24,930 nucleotides of DNA, from contig CAKUHV010000011.1 of the NCBI GenBank assembly GCA_934659445.1, positions 1-24,930 on the forward strand, read 5' to 3'. The notes under the pieces are model-generated. The model did not search any database. It worked only from the letters and a program-made list of their open reading frames with translations, and was not told the origin of the DNA. Positions 13,520 through 20,773 of the stretch are shown piece after piece; the stretch's first letter is position 1; every line of letters begins with the position of its first letter. The translations under genes and the position numbers were made by a program. This stretch comes from an uncultured Oscillospiraceae bacterium (GTDB lineage Bacteria > Bacillota > Clostridia > Oscillospirales > Oscillospiraceae).

Positions 13520-15352
13520 TTATTCCACTGTGACGGACTTGGCCAGGTTGCGGGGCTTGTCGATGTCGCACCCCCGCTGAAGGGCCACATAGTAGGCGAA
13601 CAGCTGCAGGGGCAGCACCCCCAGAGAGGGCAGCAGCAGGTCGATGGTGTCGGGCACAGTGATCACGGCGTTGGCATGTTTGGCCATCTCGTCTTTGTGG
13701 CTCTCGGTGGACAGGGCCAGCACATCGGCCCCCCGGGCCTTGACCTCCACCACGTTGCTGATGGCCTTGTCGAACAGCTTGCCGTAGGTGCCCAGGGCCA
13801 CCACAAGGGTGCCGTCCTCGATCAGGCTGATGGTGCCGTGCTTCAGCTCGCCGGAGGCGTAGGCCTCGGAGTGGATGTAGGAGATCTCCTTCAGCTTCAG
13901 GGATCCCTCCAGCCCCAGAGCGTAGTCCAGATTGCGGCCGATGAAGAAAATAGAGTCGTGGTTGAAGTACTGGGAAGCCAGATACTGCACCTGATCCTTC
14001 TCCGCCAGCACCCGTTCCATCTTCTCCGGCAGGCGCTGCAGCTCCTCCAGCGCCGCCCGGTAGTCCGCCCCAGGCAGGGTGCCCAGCACCTGACTGAAAT
14101 ACAGGCCCAGCAGGTCCAGCACCGCCATCTGGGTAGAGTACGCCTTGGTGGTGGCCACGGCGATCTCCGGCCCGGCCCATGTGTACAGCACCACGTCCGA
14201 CTCCCGGGCGATGGAGGAGCCCACCACATTCACGATGGACAGCACCTTGGCGCCCAGACGCCTGGCCTCCCGCAGGGCGGCCATGGTGTCCAGGGTCTCA
14301 CCCGACTGGCTGATGACGATGACCAGCGTGTTCCCGTCCACGATGGGGTCCATGTACCGGAATTCAGAGGCCAGAGCCACCTCCACCGGCAGGCGCAGCA
14401 GCCGCTCCAGATTGTACTTGCCCACCATGCCCACATGGTAGCTGGAGCCACAGGCCACGATATACAGCTTCTTGAAGGCGCGGATCTCCTCCGCCGCCAG
14501 GGGGAAGTCCTGGAAATACACCTCCCCGGCCTTGATGCGGGGAGAGATGCACCGGCGCAGGGCATCGGGCTGCTCCATGATCTCTTTGAGCATGAAGTGG
14601 GGGTAGCCCCCCTTCTCCGCCGCATCGATCTCCCACTCCACCCGGGAGATCTCCTTCCGGACGGGGCGCATCAGGCTGTCGTAGCACTGGATGCCCTCCC
14701 GGGTGAGCACGGCCACCTCGCCGTCCTCCATATAGCTCACGTTTCGGGTGTGCTTCACCAGGGCGGTGACGTCGCTGGCCAGGAAATTGCAGCCCTCGCC
14801 GTAGCCCAGCAGCAGAGGGGCGTCCTTCCGGGCAGCCACGAGCTTATCCGGCTCGTCGGCGCAGACGATGCCCAGGGCATAGGCCCCCTCGATCACCTTC
14901 AGCACATGGGCCACGGCCTCCAGCAGGTCGCCCTTGTAATAGTAGTCCACCAGCTGGGCCACCACCTCGGTGTCCGTGTCGGACACGAAGTGCACGCCCT
15001 TCTCGGTGAGAAACTCCTTCAGACGCAGGTAGTTCTCGATGATGCCGTTGTGCACCACCGCCACCCGGCCGGACTGGCTGACCTGGGGGTGGGAGTTGAT
15101 GTCGTTAGGCTCCCCGTGGGTGGCCCAGCGGGTGTGGCCCACGCCCATGGTGCCCTTCACGTCGGCGCCGCCGCGGGTCAGGTCGTACAGGGCCTTCAGG
15201 CGGCCCTTGGCCTTTCTGACCTGAAGCCCCGCCTGGGGGTCATACACCGCCAGACCGGCGGAGTCGTACCCCCGGTACTCCAGACGGGACAGGCCCTCCA
15301 GCAGAATGGGAGCGGCCTGCTCCCCGCCGATGAATCCTACGATACCGCACAT
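13520..15352 (-). CDS. glmS: Glutamine--fructose-6-phosphate aminotransferase (isomerising)
   Basis: This 610-residue protein is full-length GlmS, which turns fructose-6-phosphate and glutamine into glucosamine-6-phosphate, the entry step to UDP-GlcNAc and peptidoglycan. The N-terminal Ntn glutaminase domain begins CGIVGFIGG with nucleophile Cys2 and includes RLEYRGYDSAG, GHTRWATHG and HNGIIENY. Two SIS sugar-isomerase domains follow (about 285-425 and 460-600), with ACGSSYHVG, VISQSGETLDT, EISYIHSEAYASGELKHG and the C-terminal DKPRNLAKSVTVE. The start has AGGAGG eight bases upstream. The leader contains a glmS ribozyme, so its own product represses it at the mRNA level. It is monocistronic, with a terminator shared with the XRE gene. 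Confidence 0.98.
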   Translation of the reverse strand: MCGIVGFIGGEQAAPILLEGLSRLEYRGYDSAGLAVYDPQAGLQVRKAKGRLKALYDLTRGGADVKGTMGVGHTRWATHGEPNDINSHPQVSQSGRVAVVHNGIIENYLRLKEFLTEKGVHFVSDTDTEVVAQLVDYYYKGDLLEAVAHVLKVIEGAYALGIVCADEPDKLVAARKDAPLLLGYGEGCNFLASDVTALVKHTRNVSYMEDGEVAVLTREGIQCYDSLMRPVRKEISRVEWEIDAAEKGGYPHFMLKEIMEQPDALRRCISPRIKAGEVYFQDFPLAAEEIRAFKKLYIVACGSSYHVGMVGKYNLERLLRLPVEVALASEFRYMDPIVDGNTLVIVISQSGETLDTMAALREARRLGAKVLSIVNVVGSSIARESDVVLYTWAGPEIAVATTKAYSTQMAVLDLLGLYFSQVLGTLPGADYRAALEELQRLPEKMERVLAEKDQVQYLASQYFNHDSIFFIGRNLDYALGLEGSLKLKEISYIHSEAYASGELKHGTISLIEDGTLVVALGTYGKLFDKAISNVVEVKARGADVLALSTESHKDEMAKHANAVITVPDTIDLLLPSLGVLPLQLFAYYVALQRGCDIDKPRNLAKSVTVE

Positions 15353-15419
15353 ATGATATTCCTCCTGAATTGGCGCGCCCCTTTGGAGCGCGGAAATGGG
15401 AGGACAAACTCGCAGCTAT

Positions 15420-15600
15420 TGGTCCTCTGCCCCGGTCACAGGCCCTCTGTTCCCCGGTCGCCCGGGTATTTCAGCACTGCGTCACGCATCCGGAGCTTCA
15501 TGCGGAGGGGCATCCGCCGAATCCTTCGATACTCCCCTCTCCTCGTCGTCTTGTCCCCGCCGTTCCGGGACAGGGCAAGCGCTGGCGCTTCTGGTGGAAT
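15420..15600 (-). ncRNA. glmS ribozyme (GlcN6P-activated self-cleaving riboswitch)
   Basis: On the minus strand the glmS leader carries the conserved elements of this class in the right order: AGCGCCAG at the cleavage site (A at 15589, G1 at 15588), a P1-like hairpin TTGTCCC/GGGACAA region, GACGAGG, TATCGA, and TTCGGCGGATGCCCC, which pairs with an upstream GGGG. Established mechanism: glucosamine-6-phosphate acts as the cofactor for cleavage between A-1 and G1, and the 5'-OH product is then degraded, lowering GlmS. Cleavage would fall about 40 nt after the transcription start and about 236 nt before the GlmS start codon. The 3' boundary of the pseudoknotted core is approximate. Confidence 0.93.
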
Positions 15601-15635
15601 GACCACGTCCTCCTTTCTCTGCTGCGACTCGTACC

Positions 15636-15664
15636 ATTATACGCAAAACATCACCGGGAGTAAA
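15636..15664 (-). promoter_or_regulatory. Sigma-A promoter for glmS
   Basis: Consensus TATAAT (15641-15636) with TTTACT (15664-15659) at 17-nt spacing on the minus strand, just upstream of the ribozyme. Confidence 0.8.
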
Positions 15665-15739
15665 GCAAATTTTGTGAACAGATCCACACCTTTTCAGCGC
15701 GGCCGGGAGCGTCCCGGTCTCCGGCCCGCCGCCTCCCCT

Positions 15740-15785
15740 CTTTTCGTATCCCCCGCCCCCTGCGGGGGACGGGGGATGCGAAAAG
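15740..15785. repeat. Long G/C palindrome with A/T ends (repeat-family copy C)
   Basis: The arms 15740-15760 and 15764-15785 pair over about 20 positions (CTTTTCG...CCCCC against GGGGG...CGAAAAG), with one wobble, one mismatch and a TGCG-like loop. It lies between the divergent glmS and padR promoters, where no terminator is needed. Core and A-run resemble copies A and B. Confidence 0.65.
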
Positions 15786-15810
15786 AATTCGCAGGATCTC
15801 AAAATACCTC

Positions 15811-15839
15811 TTGACATTCTCGATATTCGAGGTTATGAT
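15811..15839 (+). promoter_or_regulatory. padR promoter with operator in its spacer
   Basis: TTGACA (15811-15816), 17-nt spacer, TATGAT (15834-15839). The spacer contains the first CTCGATATTCGAG site. Confidence 0.85.
15819..15831. promoter_or_regulatory. PadR operator-like site 1
   Basis: CTCGATATTCGAG: CTCGA and TCGAG arms around TAT, sitting between the -35 and -10 where bound protein would block RNA polymerase. An identical site lies 34 bp downstream. Confidence 0.7.
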
Positions 15840-15852
15840 GATGCCAAGATAA

Positions 15853-15865
15853 CTCGATATTCGAG
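15853..15865. promoter_or_regulatory. PadR operator-like site 2
   Basis: Identical CTCGATATTCGAG, near +7 to +19 of the transcript and ending just before the AGGAGGTGA ribosome binding site. The 34-bp spacing from site 1 is about three helical turns, so two dimers could sit on nearly the same face. Confidence 0.7.
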
Positions 15866-15881
15866 ATTAGGAGGTGACCCT

Positions 15882-16202
15882 ATGCCCCGCCCGAAATTCC
15901 AGACCCTGACGGAGCAGATGTTTTACATCCTGCTGTGTCTGCGGCAGGAGCGCTGCGGCATCGACATTCTGGAGCTGGTGCCCGCCATGACCGGCGGGCG
16001 GGTGACGGTGGGCTCCGGCACCCTGTACAACCTGCTGGAGCAGTTTCTGGACGCCGGGTACATCCGGGAGACCCGGGTGGAGGGCCGGCGGCGCAGCTAT
16101 TTACTGACGGACGAGGGGCAGGAGATGCTGGACCGGGAGTACCGCCGCATCTGCGCCCAGGCCCGGGACTACCGGCGCTTGACCGGGGAGGAGACGACAT
16201 GA
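15882..16202 (+). CDS. PadR-family transcriptional regulator
   Basis: A 106-residue PadR winged-helix repressor of the short subfamily (PadR-s2-like). Residues about 8-80 form the winged helix: LTEQMFYILLCL, then VGSGTLYNLLEQFLDAGYI as recognition helix, and RVEGRRRSYLLTDEG as the wing. A short C-terminal helix is the dimerisation arm. An ideal AGGAGGTGA lies upstream. Two identical operator-like sites overlap its promoter, pointing to autorepression. The DUF2812 gene overlaps its stop codon (ATGA), the usual PadR-DUF2812 pairing in Firmicutes. The ligand is unknown. Confidence 0.92.
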   Translation: MPRPKFQTLTEQMFYILLCLRQERCGIDILELVPAMTGGRVTVGSGTLYNLLEQFLDAGYIRETRVEGRRRSYLLTDEGQEMLDREYRRICAQARDYRRLTGEETT

Positions 16203-17560
16203 AGGACAGAAAATACGAGCTGAACCGTTTTTCCATCTATGACACCGCCGCCGTCCAGCGCCATCTGGAGGAGATGGCCGCCAAGGGCTGGATGATCCGG
16301 AAGCTGGGCATGTACCTGTGCCAATATGAGCGGATCGAGCCCCGAAAGCTGCACTTCGCAGTGGTCTGTCTGCCCAAGGTGTCCCCCTACGACCCCGTCC
16401 CCACTCCGGGGCAGCAGCTGCTGGAGGAGTACGGCGCGGCGGACGGCTGGAAGCTGGAGGCCCAGCAGGACGCCATGCTCTTGTTCTCCAATGATCGCCC
16501 CGACCCGGTGCCCATGGAGACCGACCCGGCGGTGCAGACTGAGGGTCTGGTGCGGCTGGCCAAGAAAAGGATCCTGTCCGGCAGCCTGTCCACCATTCTG
16601 CTAGCGATCTTACAGCTTGTGATGCAGCTGTCCGCCCTGCGGCGGCGTCCGGCGGAGTATCTGGCTGACCCGGCGGAGACCGGTCTGCTCCTGCTGTGGG
16701 TGATCATCCTGCTGGAGGGCGCGCTGACGCTGATCCGGACCCTGCGGTGGATCGGCCGGGCCAAGGCGGCGGCGGCCCAGGGGATGCTGCCCCCCTCTGA
16801 AAGCAGCAGGGCCACCCTGCTCTCCACCGTTTTCAACCTGTCCGTTCTGGCCGCCGTGGTACTGCTGCTGGGGCTGGCCATGGGGAAGGTGAGTCTGGCC
16901 GTTATAATCGTCATGCTGGGGGTGGCATGGCTGATCAGCCTGTGCAGCCGGGGGATGCGGGAGCTGCGGTTCAGCAAGGCCCTCAACATCACCCTCACCG
17001 GCGTTCTCAGCGTGTTCCTGGTGACGGTGACCGCTGTTTTTCTGATCATCGCTGCGGGGACATTCACCAAAGACACCGGCGAGACCTATACAACCAGCAC
17101 CGGCTGGACCTTTTCCGTCTATCACGACGAGATGCCCCTGTACGTGCAGGAGCTGGAGGATGTGCCCGACGTGGAGTGGTCCACTCAGGCGGACCGCAGC
17201 CGCACTCCCCTTCTGGAGCGCACGGAGTACGACCAGCGGCCCCTGTCCGATGACCCGAGCCTGCCCGACCTGTCCTATACGGTCACCCGGGTGAAGGTGC
17301 CCGCCCTGTATGAGCCGCTGAAGCGGGCCTTGATCCGTTCGGAGTCGGATGACGTGCGCCGCGGCGTCACCTTCCCCAACCACTATGAGCGCATTGACGC
17401 CGCCCCCTGGGGGGCGCTGGACGCCTATCAGCTGTACTGGGGCGATGGGCTGATCGACCGGTATCTCCTGTTCTATGAAAACGTGGCGGTTGAGATCACC
17501 ATGCCCCTCTCCCCCACTCCGGAGCAGATGGCGCTGGTAGGACAGCGGCTGGGCGGATGA
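16199..17560 (+). CDS. DUF2812 membrane protein, partner of PadR
   Basis: This 453-residue protein begins with a DUF2812 domain (about residues 5-115; FSIYDTAAVQRHLEEMAAKGW is typical). About five membrane helices follow (near 125-147, 161-183, 206-227, 231-250 and 263-286). The last 165 residues (TGETYTTSTGWTFSVYHDE...) are soluble and probably outside the cell; I do not recognise that part. The start at 16199 has GGAGG upstream and overlaps the padR stop by ATGA, so longer upstream frames are rejected. PadR-DUF2812 pairs are widespread in Firmicutes, but the molecular role is not established. By context it is a PadR-controlled membrane protein, perhaps for envelope stress or toxic-compound response (inference). 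It converges on glnA. Confidence 0.85.
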   Translation: MKDRKYELNRFSIYDTAAVQRHLEEMAAKGWMIRKLGMYLCQYERIEPRKLHFAVVCLPKVSPYDPVPTPGQQLLEEYGAADGWKLEAQQDAMLLFSNDRPDPVPMETDPAVQTEGLVRLAKKRILSGSLSTILLAILQLVMQLSALRRRPAEYLADPAETGLLLLWVIILLEGALTLIRTLRWIGRAKAAAAQGMLPPSESSRATLLSTVFNLSVLAAVVLLLGLAMGKVSLAVIIVMLGVAWLISLCSRGMRELRFSKALNITLTGVLSVFLVTVTAVFLIIAAGTFTKDTGETYTTSTGWTFSVYHDEMPLYVQELEDVPDVEWSTQADRSRTPLLERTEYDQRPLSDDPSLPDLSYTVTRVKVPALYEPLKRALIRSESDDVRRGVTFPNHYERIDAAPWGALDAYQLYWGDGLIDRYLLFYENVAVEITMPLSPTPEQMALVGQRLGG

Positions 17561-17653
17561 CCGCGCTCCGGCAAGGGCAGAGCTCTTGTTCTGCGAATCG
17601 TCCGTTTCTCAGCAGGGACAGATGTCCCCATCCGCCCGCCGGCGGCTTACACA

Positions 17654-17692
17654 AAACCCCCGCCGCCTGCATCTACAGGCGGCAGGGGTTTA
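17654..17692 (-). terminator. Terminator of glnA
   Basis: An AAACCCC + GCCGCCTG stem with one C/A mismatch and a short loop, followed on the minus strand by a TTTTGTGT tail, about 20 nt after the glnA stop. It may also stop read-through from the DUF2812 gene. Confidence 0.8.
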
Positions 17693-17711
17693 CGCATATG
17701 TACGGAACGGA

Positions 17712-19043
17712 TCAATAGGTCACCAGATACTTCTCCAGTTCCCAGCTGGACACGCGGGTCTGATACTCCTCCCACTCCTTCAGCTTGCCGGTGACATACT
17801 GCCGGGTGACGTGCTCCCCCAGCACACCGGTGATCAGGGTGTCGGCCTCCAGATCCTCCAGCGCCTCCTTCAGGGTGCCGGGCAGGCTTTCGATGCCGCA
17901 GGCGCGGCGGGCCTCCTCGTCCATCTCGTAGATGTTGCTGGTGATGCTGGGGGGCGGGGTCAGGCCCCGCTGGATGCCGTCCAGTCCGGCGGCCAGGCAC
18001 ACGGCCACCGCCAGATAGGGGTTGCAGGAGGGGTCGGGGCTGCGCAGCTCCACCCGGGTGGACTTGCCCCGGGCGGATGGGATGCGCACCAGCGCCGAGC
18101 GGTTGGAGGCCGACCACGCCTTGTAACAGGGGGCCTCATAGCCGGGCACCAGCCGCTTGTAGGAGTTCACCAGGGGGTTGGTGACGGCGGTAAAGCCCTT
18201 CACGTGCTCCAGAATGCCGGCGATGAAGGACAGGGCGGTTTTGGACAGGCCGTACTCCCCCTCCGGGTCGTAGAACACATTCTCGCCGTTTTTGAACAGG
18301 GACATATTCATGTGCATCCCGGAGCCGGCGATGCCGAAGATGGGCTTGGGCATAAAGGTGGCGTGCAGGCCGGTCTTCTGGGCGATGATCTTCACCGCCA
18401 GCTTGAAGGTCATGATCTTGTCCGCGCCGTCCAAGGCGTCGGAGTATTTGAAGTCGATCTCATGCTGGCCGGGGGCGCACTCGTGGTGGCTGGCCTCGAT
18501 CTCAAAGCCCAGCTTCTCCAGCTCCACGCAGATCTTCCGCCGGGTCACATCGCCATTGTCCAGGGGGCCCAGATCGAAATAGCCCGCCTCGTCCCGGGTT
18601 TTTGTGGTGGCGCGGCCCTGCTCGTCCTGCTCAAACAGGAAGAACTCCAGCTCCGGCCCGATGTTGAAGGTGTCGTAGCCCATGGTCTCCGCCCGCTTCA
18701 GCACCCGGCGCAGCACGCCCCGGGGGTCGCCCACAAAGGGAGTGCCGTCGGTGTTGTACACGTCGCAGATCAGCCGGGCCACCTTGCCGTGGACGCTGTG
18801 CCAGGGCAGGATGGCGAAGCTGTTCAGGTCGGGGTACAGGCACTGGTCGGACTCATGGATGCGGGTAAAGCCCTCGATGGAGGAGCCGTCGAACATGATC
18901 TGGTTGTTCAGAGCCTTCTCCAGCTGACCGGCGGTGATGGCCACGTTTTTCAGCTGACCGAAAATGTCCACAAACTGCATGCGGATGAACTCGATCTCTT
19001 CCTCCCGGACGATCCGGACAATGTCTTCTCTGGTATATCCCAT
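17712..19043 (-). CDS. glnA: Glutamine synthetase, type I-alpha
   Basis: A 443-residue GlnA, making glutamine from glutamate, ammonia and ATP in a cytoplasmic dodecamer. Key motifs: [16 protein letters not shown] with the GSI-alpha feedback-inhibition arginine (Arg61 here), [50 protein letters not shown] and [20 protein letters not shown]. It lacks the adenylylation-site tyrosine loop and the 25-residue insertion of GSI-beta, so control should be by feedback inhibition and GlnR/TnrA-type regulators; none is in the window. The start has AAAGGAG. It is monocistronic, with its own promoter and terminator. It supplies glutamine used by the nearby GlmS. Confidence 0.97.
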   Translation of the reverse strand: MGYTREDIVRIVREEEIEFIRMQFVDIFGQLKNVAITAGQLEKALNNQIMFDGSSIEGFTRIHESDQCLYPDLNSFAILPWHSVHGKVARLICDVYNTDGTPFVGDPRGVLRRVLKRAETMGYDTFNIGPELEFFLFEQDEQGRATTKTRDEAGYFDLGPLDNGDVTRRKICVELEKLGFEIEASHHECAPGQHEIDFKYSDALDGADKIMTFKLAVKIIAQKTGLHATFMPKPIFGIAGSGMHMNMSLFKNGENVFYDPEGEYGLSKTALSFIAGILEHVKGFTAVTNPLVNSYKRLVPGYEAPCYKAWSASNRSALVRIPSARGKSTRVELRSPDPSCNPYLAVAVCLAAGLDGIQRGLTPPPSITSNIYEMDEEARRACGIESLPGTLKEALEDLEADTLITGVLGEHVTRQYVTGKLKEWEEYQTRVSSWELEKYLVTY

Positions 19044-19103
19044 AGGCAGGCTCCTTTCAGCGGCTCAAGCACCGCGCGGCATCACCGCCGCTTGTTTGAA
19101 GAA

Positions 19104-19133
19104 AGTATACCTGTTTTTCCCCGTGTCCGTCAA
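19104..19133 (-). promoter_or_regulatory. glnA promoter
   Basis: TTGACG (19133-19128), 18-nt spacer, TATACT (19109-19104) on the minus strand, about 60 nt before the start codon. Confidence 0.75.
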
Positions 19134-19177
19134 GGGAGGACGGATATTTTTCCCGTTCCATACAAGTCCCCCCTGTT

Positions 19178-19202
19178 TTTTCTGCCATTTTTCAGCAGAA
19201 AA
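19178..19202. other. Hairpin between glnA and the 19279 gene
   Basis: TTTTCTGC (19178-19185) pairs with GCAGAAAA (19195-19202). It lies in a divergent gap, so a terminator is not required; possibly an operator or transcript leader. Confidence 0.35.
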
Positions 19203-19278
19203 GGTCCGTCCGCCCTGCCATGATTTCTCGTGCATGGCGCGTTTCCCCGTGCGCAGGATAACGCAGGGAGGGATCTTT

Positions 19279-19710
19279 ATGAATGCCGATCAGACACTTT
19301 TGAAGTTTATCCACAAAAACGCCGCCATGGGGGTGGGCACCATCCCCCACGCCCTGGCGCTGCCCCAGAGCCGTGCCATGGAGCGGGCTCTCAGCGACCA
19401 GCTGCGGGAATACCGGGCCATCGCCGCCCGCTCTCAGGCCTACGCCAGAAGCCACGGGGAGTACCTGAAGGGGCCGGGCACCGCCGCCCTTGCCATGTCC
19501 GGCGCCATGCTGCGGGCCCAGGCCGCCGCCGACCCCAGCACCACAAAGCTGGCGGAGATGATGATCCGGGGCAGCACCATGGGCACCGTGCAGATGACCC
19601 GGCGGCTGCACCGGCTGTCCGGCCGGGCTGACGGCGAGCTGGTAGATCTTGGTCAGCAGCTGCTGAAGGCGGAGGAGCAGAACATCCAGCAGATGAAGCG
19701 CTTTCTGTGA
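19279..19710 (+). CDS. Small helical protein of unknown function
   Basis: 143 residues, nearly all predicted alpha-helix: about four amphipathic helices (LLKFIHKNAAMGVGTIPHAL; AMERALSDQLREYRAIAARSQ; TTKLAEMMIRGSTMGTVQMTR; ELVDLGQQLLKAEEQNIQQM) rich in Ala, Met and Gln. No signal peptide or membrane segment is seen. The size and four-helix pattern resemble ferritin-like or spore-coat-like bundles, but the usual Glu/His metal ligands are not obvious, so no family is assigned. GGAGG lies just upstream of the ATG. No strong sigma-A promoter was found in front of it. It converges on nrdR and shares a terminator with it. Confidence 0.8.
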   Translation: MNADQTLLKFIHKNAAMGVGTIPHALALPQSRAMERALSDQLREYRAIAARSQAYARSHGEYLKGPGTAALAMSGAMLRAQAAADPSTTKLAEMMIRGSTMGTVQMTRRLHRLSGRADGELVDLGQQLLKAEEQNIQQMKRFL

Positions 19711-19716
19711 CGCAGC

Positions 19717-19755
19717 AGCCCCGCCCCGGCAGTGCCGGGGCGGGGCTGTCTCTTT
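19717..19755. terminator. Bidirectional terminator between 19279 gene and nrdR
   Basis: A perfect 14-bp stem, AGCCCCGCCCCGGC (19717-19730) with 19734-19747, around AGT, then GTCTCTTTTC on the plus strand. It lies 7 nt after one stop and 12 nt after the other. Confidence 0.85.
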
Positions 19756-19759
19756 TCGC

Positions 19760-20215
19760 TTACTGGTCCTCCAGCAGCTTGTTCAGCTCGGCCATAAAGG
19801 TGTCGATGTCCTTGAACTGGCGGTAGACCGAGGCAAAGCGCACATAGGCCACCTGGTCCACCTTCTTCAGCTTGTCCATCACCAGCTCGCCGATCTCGGC
19901 GGAGCTGATCTCCTGCTTCAGCTCGTTCTGCAGGGCCTGCTCCACCTCGTTGACGATTCCCTCCAGAGTGTCGAAGGAGACAGGCCGCTTCTCGCAGGCC
20001 CGGATCAGGCCGGACAGCACCTTGTTCCGGTCGAAGCTCTGGCGGCTGCCGTCCTTTTTCACCACCATCAGGGGCAGGGACTCCATCATCTCATAGGTTG
20101 TGAACCGCTTGTGGCAGGCAAGGCACTCCCGGCGGCGGCGGATGCTGGCCCCCTCGTCTGCGGGGCGGGAGTCCACCACCTTGCTCTCGGGGTTGGCGCA
20201 GAACGGACATCTCAT
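19760..20215 (-). CDS. nrdR: Transcriptional repressor NrdR
   Basis: A 151-residue NrdR, the ATP/dATP-sensing repressor of ribonucleotide reductase genes. The N-terminal zinc ribbon has Cys3-x2-Cys6 and Cys31-x2-Cys34 (RCPFC and ECLACHKRF). An ATP-cone domain follows (about residues 49-139) with [20 protein letters not shown]. Family hallmark strings [14 protein letters not shown] and RFTTYE are all present. The length is typical. The start has GAAGGAGG. It is monocistronic with an extended -10 promoter. No ribonucleotide reductase gene or paired NrdR box was seen in the window, so its targets lie elsewhere. Confidence 0.97.
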   Translation of the reverse strand: MRCPFCANPESKVVDSRPADEGASIRRRRECLACHKRFTTYEMMESLPLMVVKKDGSRQSFDRNKVLSGLIRACEKRPVSFDTLEGIVNEVEQALQNELKQEISSAEIGELVMDKLKKVDQVAYVRFASVYRQFKDIDTFMAELNKLLEDQ

Positions 20216-20252
20216 AGTACGGCCTCCTTCGGCTGTTTGTCTTTTCAGCAGA

Positions 20253-20261
20253 AGTATACCA
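20253..20261 (-). promoter_or_regulatory. Extended -10 promoter of nrdR
   Basis: TATACT (20258-20253) preceded by TGG on the minus strand; the -35 is poor. It lies about 40 nt before the start codon. Confidence 0.55.
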
Positions 20262-20301
20262 CATTCTGCCGGAAAGGGGTAGTCTGAATTTCAAATTTCC
20301 G

Positions 20302-20330
20302 GTCTTTTTTCCCGGGGCCGGACATAAGAT
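20302..20330 (+). promoter_or_regulatory. Possible sporulation (sigma-E-like) promoter of the three-gene cluster
   Basis: GTCTTTTT (20302-20309), 13-nt spacer, CATAAGAT (20323-20330). This resembles the mother-cell sigma-E pattern (ATATT-type -35, CATACAAT-type -10). No sigma-A promoter was seen in this gap. Tentative. Confidence 0.3.
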
Positions 20331-20366
20331 GGCGTAAAAACGGCGTTATGCCCAAGGAGGAATTCT

Positions 20367-20765
20367 ATGCCGGCATCCGGTTCTCTTCAAGTAAGGGTGT
20401 TCACCTCGGCGGCGCAGCTGCCCCTGTCCGGGGCCACCGTCATCGTGATCCAGCTGACTTCTGCGGGAAAGTATGACCTGCTGAGCGTACAGCAGACGGA
20501 CAGCAGCGGACTGATCCAGCCCGTTATCATCCCCACGCCCTCCATGGCCCAGAGCTGCTCCCCCTCGGCCCCCGGCGCGCCCCCGCCCTTTGCCCTGTGC
20601 GACATCTGGGTGGAGGTCTCCGGCTACGGCATCCGTCAGGCCAGAGACGTGCAGATCTTCCCGGGGGTGGAGACGGTGCAGGACTTCCGCCTGCCCCCCC
20701 TGGAGCAGGGGGAAGCGGATCTGACCCGGCGGGACAGCCACACTGTCCCGCCCCATGACCTGTGA
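20367..20765 (+). CDS. Small Ig-like (carboxypeptidase-regulatory-like) protein
   Basis: A 132-residue protein with a single beta-sandwich module. LQVRVFTSAAQLPLSGATVIVIQ, a turn at TDSSG, WVEVSGYGI and VQIFPGVETVQDFRLPPL follow the pattern of prealbumin-like or CarboxypepD_reg-like folds. It has no signal peptide or membrane segment. The start has AAGGAGGA. The next gene begins 8 nt after its stop, and together with the third gene this forms a tight operon. In other Clostridia, similar small proteins also precede SpoIID/peptidoglycan-binding genes (recalled, not checked), suggesting an accessory or scaffold part. Function unknown. Confidence 0.82.
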   Translation: MPASGSLQVRVFTSAAQLPLSGATVIVIQLTSAGKYDLLSVQQTDSSGLIQPVIIPTPSMAQSCSPSAPGAPPPFALCDIWVEVSGYGIRQARDVQIFPGVETVQDFRLPPLEQGEADLTRRDSHTVPPHDL

Positions 20766-20773
20766 GGTAAGGT

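Noticed and set aside
13511..15814. 767-codon plus-strand open frame opposite glmS
   Set aside because: Antisense shadow running across the ribozyme and the glmS promoter; low-complexity His/Gly/Gln-rich translation.
17586..19223. 545-codon plus-strand open frame opposite glnA
   Set aside because: Antisense shadow; the minus strand has every GlnA motif plus a promoter and terminator.
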